From Daphnia carinata (Eukaryota; Arthropoda; Branchiopoda; Diplostraca; Daphniidae), in the NCBI RefSeq assembly GCF_022539665.2, contig NC_081336.1, forward strand, positions 4,046,221 to 4,110,220: 64,000 bases of DNA, given 5' to 3'. The translations under genes were made by a program, and so were the position numbers. The notes beneath the pieces are model-generated. The model was not told where the DNA came from. It saw only the letters and a list, made by a program, of their open reading frames with translations, and made no database searches. Shown piece by piece: positions 51,672 to 61,429 of this stretch. Within the stretch, counting starts at the first letter, position 1, and each line of letters opens with the position of its first letter.

Positions 51672-51944
51672 TACGAACCGTGGTACGAAGCAGCTCTATA
51701 TTTTAGACGGGTTGATTCAAGCATTTGGCGGGATAAGGGGAATATCTGTCACAAGCCCAGATGTGGGGCAGCAACTTGCATGTGTTAAAATGTAAATGAA
51801 AGCCTGCGATTATTCAGAGTGAATAGTGCATAGTGAACAAGAATTCGGGAAACTAAAAAAAAACCGCGTTCATTTTGTGTGTGTTGTAAATTATGAAACA
51901 AATACAACTCTTTTTGGACATTAAATAATACATATACAGTATAT

Positions 51945-52406
51945 TTAATTAACCAGCATCTCCAAAGCTTCCTCTGTGGCTATGATAGCCGGTTCAGACT
52001 TTATAAAAACTTCAATAGACAAAATAGGCAGAACTACAGCTTTTTGAAGAGCAGTCGATTCCATCTATTGCAATTACGCCACATATTTTGCAATCAGTTC
52101 ATTTCCGTCTTTGGACTTTAACTTTCTGTACGACCGTTACGGAAATAACTGGGAAGCAACAAATACAATCAGTTTCTGAACAGACAATTGTGACCACAGT
52201 CAGGCTGTGGCTTGTGCGTTTCTCATTTGAAGTGCATCTAATTCGGTTTTTTTAACATCTCAACAGTCGTAAAGCGATCCATTTAAATTACGGAAAATTG
52301 GTAAAACGCTTTCAACAGTACCTTTTTCATATTCTTCCTTCTTGTCCCTTACAACATTTGACTCCATAGCATTCCAAAACTCTTGTGTGCTAGATCGAAA
52401 CCTAAA
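51945..52406 (-). pseudogene. Decayed minus-strand gene relic in U3
   Basis: One minus-strand frame reads protein-like sequence for about 460 bp broken by five stops. Pieces include RSSTQEFWNAMESNVVRDKK, EEYEKGTVESVLPIFRNLNG, KKTELDALQMRN and LPILSIEVFIKSEPAIIATE, ending EALEMLVN and a stop. In U2 the middle is deleted and the ends have further stops. The family is unknown. It looks like a dead exon carried within the array. Confidence 0.45.
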
Positions 52407-52407
52407 A

Positions 52408-53055
52408 ATGTGCGACAAGTTTTTGAAATATCTCGAAAAGAAGTTTTCTTGCTTTGGCCAAACCGTAAATGACGACGGTTCCAGTGATGAGCACAGTGGA
52501 AGAAACTCGGATGGAAGCTGCAATTCTTCACACAGTGATGACGATTTTTACCAAGAGGACAGTTTCAAGAGCTACAGTGAAGGAGAAAACTCGGGAGAAG
52601 ATGTTGTGGAGTCCACCGGGCGGAACGGAACTCGCAGTTCGAGCTACGAAGAATGTTCTTCGAAAACTACAGGATCGACGCACACTATTGAAAATACCGA
52701 AGCACCGGGCTTAACCGATCATTATAAGAAGAAAAAGTCGCCTACACAAAACACCAAGAAGCATGTGAAAATAAGGGTTGGAAGTAGCACTCTGAGAACG
52801 GAGCAGGAGGATCAACAAAAATCACCAAATTTCGAAAAACGTCGACCGTCGAAAATCCGGAGACATTTCCCCCCTCGAAGCGGATGGTTTAAATACTTTA
52901 CTCAGATCTGCTACGCTTACCGTGCTCTTCTTCTTGATGCGCGTGATGTATTTACCAGTGTCCGTCTTCGTCATAGTCCAGATACGACACAGTCAGCGCA
53001 TTTGCTCACCAGCCAAATTAGCGAATCGGCCGATTTCCACTTGACCCAATCGTAA
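52408..53055 (+). CDS. Serine/acid-rich ORF, unit U3, with a foreign 3' end
   Basis: 215 aa from ATG at 52408. The first about 130 residues are homologous to the U2 ORF, Ser/Asp/Lys-rich and likely disordered. After about 52,810 the homology ends. From about 52,905 the frame runs antisense through a decayed minus-strand gene fragment, so the C-terminal third is probably accidental coding. The minus strand at the start of this ORF also reads like old coding sequence, which weakens the case for a real gene. Confidence 0.3.
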   Translation: MCDKFLKYLEKKFSCFGQTVNDDGSSDEHSGRNSDGSCNSSHSDDDFYQEDSFKSYSEGENSGEDVVESTGRNGTRSSSYEECSSKTTGSTHTIENTEAPGLTDHYKKKKSPTQNTKKHVKIRVGSSTLRTEQEDQQKSPNFEKRRPSKIRRHFPPRSGWFKYFTQICYAYRALLLDARDVFTSVRLRHSPDTTQSAHLLTSQISESADFHLTQS

Positions 53056-53415
53056 CGATGGATCTTTGTTCTCCTTGGACCTTTTGGAACCGGACCCCGA
53101 TCCAGGACGTTCTCTCAAAGTATCCGATGTTGCATCCTTTTTATTAAATATTTAAATTAATCAAGTTTTATTTACAAGTTTTTATTTACAAATAGATATC
53201 GGATGAAAGTGCATACCAATCCTCGAACCACAACTTCTTCGAAAGCGTCATCGGAATCGAATGAATCAATGAAACTGTCGTGGTCGTGATCAAAAAGTGT
53301 CACGGAAGCTGCGGCACTGCGCTGGACTGCAACCGTGGATTAATGACTTCGTAAAGCGCTTTGTAATGATGATCGTCGGCCAGATCATCGCTTTCGCCTG
53401 AATCAACCTTCAATC
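52900..53415 (-). pseudogene. Minus-strand gene fragment beside the array
   Basis: From right to left, a minus-strand frame reads SGESDDLADDHHYKALYEVI, shifts frame near 53,317, then reads ASVTLFDHDHDSFIDSF and FEEVVVRGL up to a GTATGC donor. A second piece (near 53,130-53,010) reads SDTLRERPGSGSGSKRSKEN and VEIGRFANLAG up to a GTGAGC donor. It is acidic and otherwise unrecognised. Exon-like ends with a frameshift suggest a broken gene. Confidence 0.4.
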
Positions 53416-53639
53416 AAAAAGAGGTAAATATGTGAAAGACGTAGCAGATAGCAACAAAAGAATATAAACAGTAAAGAGTCATTGGTCCCGTTCATTTTGA
53501 ATATTCATTGTTATTTGTATTGAATTTATATACACATTAGAGAATAAAAAATTATTTGAAAATGTTTGTTTTATTTTGCTTATTTTAAAATAAGGGTTGC
53601 AATATTTATATAAAGCATTTTGAAATAAAAGGGGTGGAT

Positions 53640-53813
53640 AGGAGGGTTTTGGGAAGGTTTTGGGAGGCGGGAGCTCCAGTGGAGCTTGTCAGGAGTGTCA
53701 CCGGGAGCCCGCAGGGATCCGTTTAGGAATGAAATAGGCATTCCCTAGGATGTCCCGGCCCTCCCACGCAATACTCCATAGGAGCTCCCACGGCACGTTT
53801 TGTGCCGTCTGGG
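53640..53813. other. GC-rich junction sequence at the unit A/unit B border
   Basis: 174 bp of unusual GC-rich sequence directly before unit B, with repeated GGGAGCTCC-type words. A perfect hairpin at 53,790-53,808 has 7-bp stem ACGGCAC and loop GTTTT. No ORF. The copy of unit A starts 5 bp after the hairpin. Confidence 0.6.
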
Positions 53814-53951
53814 TACCAAGTTTGAAATGCTTAGGTTGCTCAATGGAGAGTGGTTGTTGCCATGACAACTATGCCTGAAGGGTAAATACAAGCCAACTTC
53901 CAGTGGTTTCTGGATAATTTGTCAAACCTAATCCAAGCTATATTAGATGAG

Positions 53952-54791
53952 ATGCACGAGGATGTAATATTTGTAACAAATAAGACACACTAGTGATAAA
54001 GTGATTTCAGTTATGTTATGTCAGAGTGTTATTTCATGCTCATTTTTTTTCTAGAAAAAGTCAGTGTCACCAATCAAGAGCAATGGAACAAAGACGACCT
54101 CACGATCTAAAAAGCAAGGTGGTTGGGCAGATGAAACACAACAGTCTAATAGAGCGTTCAGCGCGATGTAGGATTTTATAGCTTGTGGTTAACAAACTTT
54201 TTGTTTCTTATAAATTGTTTTCAAACTAACTAGAGAAAAGCGATTTTCATCAATTAAACTAAAAAAGCAAGGATCAGGAGAAGGTATCTGTTCTGCAAGT
54301 GATTCATCATTCATGAATTTGCATTTGAACAATCTTGTTTTGTAGAATTTGCAATACCCATAACAGTTCCAGTCACCGACTCAAATGGTGAAGAAGAAGA
54401 TGAAGTAGCTGTTAGCAGCAACTTGATGAAGTAAGTAACTACATTTCTGAACCTAGTTGGCATTACAACAATTATCTTTTTAGGGAAAATCATAACAGAG
54501 TTGCTGCATATAAAGAGCTAAATGCCAACAGTGTTACTAAGCAACACTTGGCCCAGTTTCTAGATGGGGTAGATCTACGTATCCTTACGAAAAACATTCT
54601 ACCAGAATCCCAATCAAAAGAAGTACCAGTCTATTGTAGTATTCAATTTGAAGCTGATTACATTTGGAATTGTTACAAATTACATCATGCACCTTTATAT
54701 ATTTCAGGCAGATGTACCATGGAACTGGGATGTACTGTTTGCTGAAATGGTTCCTGACTTAACTCTGGATGGAAAGAAATCTCCCATTTAA
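53952..54791 (+). CDS. Ift43: Intraflagellar transport protein 43, copy B
   Basis: Exons 53952-53963 (tentative), 54055-54167, 54234-54283, 54346-54430, 54484-54622 and 54708-54791. All splice sites are kept and I found only silent coding changes against copy A (ACT to ACC, CTT to CTA), so this copy would make the same protein. Sequence upstream of 53,814 differs from copy A, so any promoter or 5' exon left of the duplication border is missing. Confidence 0.8.
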
Positions 54792-54904
54792 CACTTTTTT
54801 TTGTACAACATTTTGTATTGCTACAATCTAATACAAAACAACACAACACTATGCAAGTCCCATTGAAACAACTTCCATGGATTTTCCATGAAAATGATGT
54901 TCTA

Positions 54905-55671
54905 TTACAGCTTCCAAAACATTTTAATAGCATTCACAATCCCCACATCTGAATAGATAAAATAGAATAGCCCACCAAGAGTAAATGCAGAAAGTCCATA
55001 GACAAGGGCAACACCTAATTTTGCCAATGCAGGACCAACCACTTTTGGCCTCACATAGTCAACCACAATGGTCTCCAAACCCCTGAAATATTTCCCAATT
55101 TGTATCATGTAAGTTTACTTCAGATAACTCAATTTCTTACCAATGAGCATGTAGTGTGAAAGAAATAGCAAGCAAGTAGTCCATGGCAGCAGATGGAAAC
55201 ATGAATGCTGCAGGAACCAAAGGAACTAGAGAAAGTGCTAAACTTCTTTCTATTGTCCAAAGTCTTGTGTGATCATCTGCTGGCTTGCAAGACGATGTTT
55301 CTGCAAGGGATTGATGGCTCATAGTAATTTTTTTCACAGAATTTTGGGATGAAGGCACAATTCTGTTTTCAAAAAACATTTTGTTCCTGTTTGAAAGCGC
55401 AGCCAAACAGGGATTTCCAATTGTCATCCGATTCGACAGTCCAACTATTTAATGCAGAAAAATTGCGTTAACGACCCAAAAACGTTTTTATCAGCCTACG
55501 GTTAAATACTATTTCCTCGTACGTATATGCATAAAATACAGAAATAATCAATGGAGTTTCCCTAATTAATTTTACCGTGCAAGAATTTGGTAACGGATCA
55601 AATCCATACATTTGTCACTGATTAGGTAATTACCTTTCCCAAAATTTCTGCAGAGACACCATTGCGGCCAT
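54905..55671 (-). pseudogene. Sdhd: SDHD copy B: frameshifted, promoter displaced by a LINE
   Basis: Exons 2 (55444-55141) and 3 (55082-54905) match copy A. Exon 1 (55671-55634) has lost one GA dinucleotide (GCAGAGACACC here, GCAGAGAGACACC in A), which shifts the frame and brings a stop early in exon 2. An I-type LINE is also inserted across the 5' UTR/start codon, so the native promoter now lies 5.5 kb away beyond 61,146. An internal ATG in exon 2 could in principle start a protein lacking the first about 20 residues. Confidence 0.85.
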
Positions 55672-55682
55672 TTTCGATTATT
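55664..55682. repeat. Target-site duplication, left copy
   Basis: GCGGCCATTTTCGATTATT, repeated exactly at 61,146-61,164 and present once at the matching site of unit A (44,167-44,185). It contains the SDHD start codon on the minus strand. Confidence 0.92.
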
Positions 55683-55879
55683 ATTATTATTAAACATAGG
55701 TGTCGCTGGCCATGGCTGGTTGCCACTGGTGACAGTTTACGGGTCGTTGTATACGTCCCTTGCACACCTTTGCTTCGGTTTATTGATTGTTTTTGTAGTA
55801 GAATGTAAACATTTACACAGAGAAATAACAAGGAGAACAAGGAAGAGGGAGGGGAATATACACTTTGCCCTGCGTGCTA

Positions 55880-58800
55880 CTAGATTCTTTCAATTAATTT
55901 TGTTTCCATTAGGAAGGCTGTGAGGTATCGTATTATTTTCTCTTGGGTGTGTTTAGGGATTGAATTTTTCAGTCCTAGTAGTGTTGGTGCTTCCAGAGGG
56001 ACGCTGAGGGGTCTAAGCTTTGCTTCCATTTTGTTTCTTGCCGCATTGTATTGTTGACAGTGGAGGAGTACGTGGGCTGTGTCTTCTTGTGCTGGGCATC
56101 CGTGTGGGCAAATATCCGGGGTTTCTGCTTCGATTCTGCTGATAAAGTGGTTGAGTCTGTTGTGACCACTACGAAGGCGTATCAAGGCGGTTTGTATGAA
56201 CCTTTTTTTGTGGTTGTGTCAAGGTTGAAAACCGAAGGCCTCTCTGTTGACCACTGCCATATTCGATGAAGATAGTTTCAGTCTACCGAACGTGATTTCC
56301 CTGTGGTTTGATTTAGCAGCTGCTAAATTTTGATTAATGTCTATTTTGTTTCTTAGTGTGTTTCCACTGTGAGCTTGGCATTTCTGGATGTTTGTGGCCA
56401 GTTGGTCAGCAACTTCGTTTCCTGGTATCCCAGCATGTGATGGTATCCACATCAGTATGATTTTAATTCCTGACGAGTTGAGGTAGAAAATCTGTTTTAT
56501 GATTTCAGGTATAACTGGGCTGGATCCCCATTTGAAGTTTGATAGTGCTTGGACTGCGGACTTGGAGTCAGAAAATATGGTTGTAGATTCAACTTCTTGA
56601 TTGTTGAGGTAGTAGAGGGCCTGTCTAATGGCATATAGTTCAGCGTTGAAACTATTCGTAAATTTTTGGAGTAACCAGGCTTTTTCTTCTTTCAGTTTAG
56701 GGATATAGAAGGCGCAGCTGGCAATTTTTTTAACTTCACATACTGAGCCATCAGTGTAGATTTCTAGGTGGTTGATGTCTTGATTGGGCCTTCGAGAGTT
56801 GAATATTTGGTTTGTTTGGGGTGAGTTTTGGGCTTGCTTTTTTGTGAGTGGGAAGAAGGACGTGGGGATGTAGAAGTGTTTCCATGGTGGGAGTGGTTCG
56901 ACTTCTGGTGTGTGAGCGACTAGATTTTTAACAAGGTTTTTACCAGTTGGGTCCATCTTCCTTATGTAGATGATGGCTGAAGGGGTGCCGTTAGGTTTCC
57001 ACTCTTTCTGGGTTTTCTTTAGTTGTTGGATGGTACTGTAGGCCGGGTTCCATGGTTTTTCGTTTAGTTTGAGTAAGTAACTGTATGCGAGTTGGTCCCA
57101 CCTGTCTTTAACAGGGTAGATGCCGGTTTCGATGTTTAGGAGAGCTTTGGGGGTTGATTTAAAGCAGCCTAGGATGATGCGGAGGATCTGATTTTGGGCC
57201 TGTTCTAATTTTCCCAGTCTCGTTTTGGATATTGTTGACAGTATGAAGAATCCGTAGTCGTAGATGCTCCGGACCATGGCTTTGAATATTCGGATGAGTA
57301 GTGGGATTTTTAAGGTGTTTTTTCCATAGGTTAGCATTCTTATTAGGTTGGCCCTCCTGCTCATTTTATTGATGGTGTTGTTGATTTGCGTTTCCCAATT
57401 CATTTTTGCGTCGAATATCATTCCGAGGAACTTGTGTTGTTTCACTTCCTTGATGGTGGCTCCGCTGAGATTGAGTTTAAGTGCTGGTTCCTCGATTCTT
57501 CTTTTATTAAAGGTGAGTGCGGCACATTTGTCCACTGAGAATTGGAATTTCCATTTAAAGGCCCATTCTTCTATTTTTTTCAGTTGGTTTTGAAGAGGGG
57601 TTTCTGCAGCTTTTTTGGTTTTTGTTGTAGTGTAAATCGCTACGTCGTCCGCAAACAGTGACACTTCACATCCCTTATCTGGCGTCGGGAAGTCAGCTAG
57701 CATGACGTTGAAGAGAAGGGGGCTTAATACGCTTCCCTGAGGTACTCCTTTGGAGATTGCTCTCTCTTCCGATAGGTGATTATTTACCTTGATCCGGATG
57801 CTTCTTCCGGTAAGAAATTCTTTTAACCATTTAAGCATATGGCCTTTAACCATTGCTTTTGTCAGTTTGAACAGGATCCCTTCTATCCAGGTGTTATCAT
57901 ATGCCTTGGAGATGTCCAGGAAGATTGCGGTTGTTGAGCACCTGTTGTTAAATCCGGATTTGATTGAGGATTCAAGTCGAATTAGGTTGTCTGTGGTAGT
58001 GCAGCCTCTTCTGAATCCGGTTTGGAATTTCGGGAGTATACCCAGGTGATCTAAGTGTCATTTTAATCTATTGTTAATCATTTTTTCCATAACTTTCCCC
58101 ATGCATGACGTCAATGAAATCGGCCTGTACGATTCTGCTTCCCCAGGAGGTTTATTTAGCTTGAGAATAGGTGCTACGGTGGCGCATTTCCAGTTTTTTG
58201 GGACAAATCCTTGCCGGAACATTGTGTTAAGTATTCTTAGGAGATTCTTTCTGTTTTCCAGGTTTAAATTTTTTAGCATTCTGTTATGTATTTTGTCCAT
58301 GCCGACCGCTTTGTCCGATAGGTTCGAGAGGCTCTTTGATAATTCTTGGATGCTGAAGTCAGAGTTTAGAGGATCCGGGTCCGTTTTCTTAATGTTTTTA
58401 TCAATTTCCATTTCCATCTCAGGGGCAGTTGAATTAGGTTGATCGTTAACACTAATCGGGGAGAACTGGTCGAGGAAGATGTTTGCCTTTTCTAGTGGGT
58501 CTTCTGTCCTCGCACCATTGGGTTTGTTTAGTGGTGTGTTAACAAATTCTCTTCGTCCGTTCATCATTGCTTTTGAGAATGTCCAGAATTTTGAGGCATT
58601 TCCTTCGTCTAGAGTTTCAATATGGCGTTTCCATGATTTGTTCTTTGCTGCCTGGATAGTCCTTTTCTTTATTGCTTCCATTTTGTTAAGGTACATTTTG
58701 TCAGTTTGGATGAGGGTGGAGCGCCATAACTTATAGGCTTTTCTTGCGTTTTTTACTGCGACGCTGCATTCTTTAGACCACCATGGTTTTTGTGCCTCTC

Positions 58801-59674
58801 GGGGAGGTGTGCCAGTCCTAGGGGCGAAGTATTTGTTGGTGGCTTTAATTAGTGCGTCGTAGAAGGTGTTGTACATACTGCCAAGGTTTTGGGCCACTTG
58901 GGTGTTTTCATTTAATAAGTTTATTAGTTCTTCATTCCACTGCTGCCATTTGTTGTCATCGAATTTCCATACTTGTCTTGGTAGTGTGTGGGTTGTAGTG
59001 TTTATCCGAACTTCAATCATAACGGGCAGATGATCACTTCCCCAGTAAGGTCCTGTCGCGATAGATGTATTGGTTGCAATGTTGGGGGTGCATAGAGTTA
59101 GATCGATTGTTGCGCGTCGGTTACTTGTCAAGCATGGTCTTGTACCGAGATTCTTAGGTGTTGTTAGTATGAATTTATCGTCGCTGAGTAAATATTGCTT
59201 CAAGTTTCTTCCAGAAGTGTTTGGATGGTATCCGTCTTCCCATAGATCAGCATGGGCGTTGAGATCGCCCCCCACGATGGCGCTATTCCCTGTGTAGGTA
59301 AGTATGTTTTCTAGTTGTTCATATTTGCAGCGGTTCCCGTTTGGACAGTATGCTGTTATCACCTCCAATCTTTCGTCATTTTTTAGTTTAATTGACACAC
59401 CGATTGATTCTAGGTCTTCATGTGTTGGAACATCTATTGCTGTGGCTTGGACGTTCTTCTTGGTAAGTATGGCTACTCCTCCTCCTTGTGTTGGGCGATT
59501 TAAGACAAACGAGTTGTATGCAGAAAAGGACACTTTATATTCGTCTCTCCAATGGGTTTCATTAAGTAGAACAATATGCGGGTTGTGGTAACGTAATTGG
59601 TTTCTGAATTCTTCTAGTCTTGCTCTGTAAAGTCCTCTAGCGTTCCATTGTATAATTTTTAGTGGTGTGGTCAT
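55880..59674 (-). pseudogene. LINE ORF2 (endonuclease, reverse transcriptase, RNase H), two in-frame stops
   Basis: One frame of 1,265 codons is broken only by TGA at 58,060-58,058 and TGA at 56,221-56,219. The apurinic-type endonuclease shows IIQWNARGL, LLNETHW, GGDLNAH and GSDHLPV. The reverse transcriptase shows FLDISKAYDNTW, SKGVPQGSVLSPLLFN and the catalytic SLFADDVAIY. RNase H shows IYTDGS, AELYAIRQAL, FSDSKSAVQAL and SHAGIPGNEVADQLA. The C-terminal region after the second stop has the Cys/His motif CPHGCPAQEDTAHVLLHC. All catalytic residues are kept. Confidence 0.93.
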
Positions 59675-61034
59675 GGTTTAACAGCTTTTTTTGGTGGCTC
59701 AGTTCCAGATTTGTTTAGGGCTGTTGATTGTACTCTTTTACCCTGGTTCTTTGTTGACTCATTTGACTGATGGCCAGTCTCTTTTTGCAAGGCTTTTTCT
59801 TTCTGTCTGGCTATCCTATCATTTCTGTCTTGGATAAACATTTCGTACATTAGAGTCAAGCGGTTGTCGAGACTGGTGAATCCGGTTGTCATCTGCGTTT
59901 CAAGTTTTAGGATCGGCTCTATTACTTGTTTTATTGTGCTGATTTTCCTTTCAACTTCTTTCAACCTGTTTTCGATTGAACTTGGTATACTTGGGCTTTC
60001 TGCAGCTAGCTGGAGTTCGACTACTTTCGCTTTGAGTTGGTCTATTTCTTGCTTGAGTGTCGTGTCTAAATTCATCCTATGTTCTTCCGTGTTTATGTTT
60101 GTCTTATTTATAGGTTCCTTGGGTACTTGTGCTGTACTGGAATGGATTCTGCCGGCTTCTGTTACCGAGAGGTTGTGGTCGTAAGCGTACTTGATTATTT
60201 TTTGTTTGTTAGCAAATATAGGACATTTTGCTGTTCCAGCTGCATGATCAGATTTGCAGCAAGTCGGACATTTTGGTGGATTTGTGCATTGGCTGTACGT
60301 GTCGTGGGCGCTGGAGCAGGATCTGCAAGCTATATCATTGGTGCATATTTCTTCAGGGTGACCAAATTTCCAGCATTTTCGGCATAAGGACGGTCTGGGT
60401 ATGTATTTTTTCACCGTGAAAATTTCGTGGGCAATGGTGACTTCGCGTGGTAGCGTACTGATGCTGAAGTACAGTGTGACCAGAGGTAAGTTAGTTAATG
60501 TTTTGTTTGTGTCACGAGATGTAAACCTTTTCACTTTAATTACACTTTGGTCAGATAATAACTCTAATAGTTCTTCTTCACTGTTGTTTGTCGAAAAATT
60601 ATATATATCACCCCTCTAACTTCTTGTTCTGATTTGCAGAGCGAGCACGAGATTGCATGTTCGTTCACTAGTTTCGTGTTGAGTAGGGTGGTTTTCTGTA
60701 TATGCGTGGATGGGTAGATGTACAACTCTCCACGTTGAGTCCATTTCGTTCCCGGTCTTACTTGTTCTATTGCGTCGATGAGTGCTGTAATGAAGTTCTT
60801 CTTCGCAGTGAGGTTCATTGCTCGAAACGAGTATGGTTCCTCAGCTAGCTTAACGATTATCGGGGCTCCGCTTGTTGGATTGCTTGGATGGTACGGGATA
60901 TTGGGATTTGGTCTTGAGTTGTGTCTTAGAGTGCTTTTTCTCTTCAGATGTGTCATCGGGGTGGTAATATCGTCGATGGACTCGGATTCGCAGGTGGAGC
61001 TGGACGTCCCCTCGTAATCCTCGTTGTCCTCCAT
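59671..61034 (-). pseudogene. LINE ORF1 (gag-like, CCHC zinc knuckles), one frameshift
   Basis: Begins MEDNEDYEGTSSS. Downstream it has an RNA-binding-type region and three zinc-knuckle-like motifs (CRKCWKFGHPEEIC, CRSCSSAHDTYSQC, CPTCCKSDHAAGTAKC), then a coiled-coil-like stretch (RLKEVERKISTIKQVIEPIL). At 60,599-60,608 an AT dinucleotide tract has one extra repeat, shifting the frame between the N-terminal and zinc-knuckle parts. The stop overlaps the ORF2 start as ATGA. Confidence 0.88.
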
Positions 61035-61145
61035 GGTACTTCGGTAGCAAGGCAGGTACACCCCCTTTTTTTTTTTTTTTTTTTTTTTTTTCTTTTGCAG
61101 TAGTCGTAAGGACGTCAGTTCACTATCACTTCAGGAAGGAGACTG

Positions 61146-61164
61146 GCGGCCATTTTCGATTATT
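61146..61164. repeat. Target-site duplication, right copy
   Basis: Identical to 55,664-55,682. From here leftward on the minus strand the native SDHD promoter side now leads into the LINE 5' end. Confidence 0.92.
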
Positions 61165-61429
61165 TCTAGCAATAACAGGAGCAGACGAATCTGAAGAAGA
61201 GCACCTTGTTCTGATTTGAGGCAATTTCGGACGTTTTACCCGAATAAATTAATAATAAAATATTTTTGGACTGCTCATCATTGACAAGATTTATGAATAC
61301 ATAGCTGCTAGATCGATTTTACTAATATTATTTTTAATGTTAAGGATTTCATGTTAATTAAAAAGATATTTATTTCTTTCTCATAGATGAACAATAACCT
61401 CTAACCAACTAGTTTCACAAACAGAATTT

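Larger units (their letters stand above)
50683..52810 (+). repeat. Array unit U3
   Basis: Homologous to U2 over most of its length. About 345 bp (near 51,984-52,330) are present here but absent from U2. The membrane-protein ORF has a premature stop, while the serine-rich ORF is open. Confidence 0.88.
42315..53813 (+). repeat. Tandem duplication, unit A (11,499 bp)
   Basis: Bases from TACCAAGTTTGAAATGC at 42,315 reappear at 53,814 with a constant offset of 11,499 bp through IFT43 and SDHD. Aligned stretches differ at well under 1-2% of bases by eye. Unit A contains IFT43, SDHD, PTPMT1, an unidentified minus-strand gene, the Tyr/Pro-rich repeat protein gene and the U1-U3 array. Confidence 0.95.
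55683..61145 (-). mobile_element. I-type non-LTR retrotransposon (LINE), apparently full length
   Basis: 5,463 bp flanked by a 19-bp target duplication. In minus-strand order it has a 5' UTR of about 110 bp with a run of about 30 A, ORF1 with zinc knuckles, ORF2 with endonuclease, reverse transcriptase and RNase H, a 3' UTR of about 200 bp and a tail of TAA/AAT repeats. An RNase H domain plus a TAA-repeat tail points to the I clade and not Jockey. The empty site in unit A gives the exact boundaries. Coding lesions (one frameshift, two stops) show this copy is probably inactive. Confidence 0.95.

Noticed and set aside
57348-61017. Plus-strand frames inside the LINE
   Set aside because: They are antisense shadows of the minus-strand ORF1 and ORF2, which carry all the recognised catalytic motifs.
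55683-61145. LTR retrotransposon or retrovirus-like element
   Set aside because: There are no long terminal repeats, protease or integrase. The endonuclease-RT-RNase H order, TAA-repeat tail and target duplication identify a non-LTR element.
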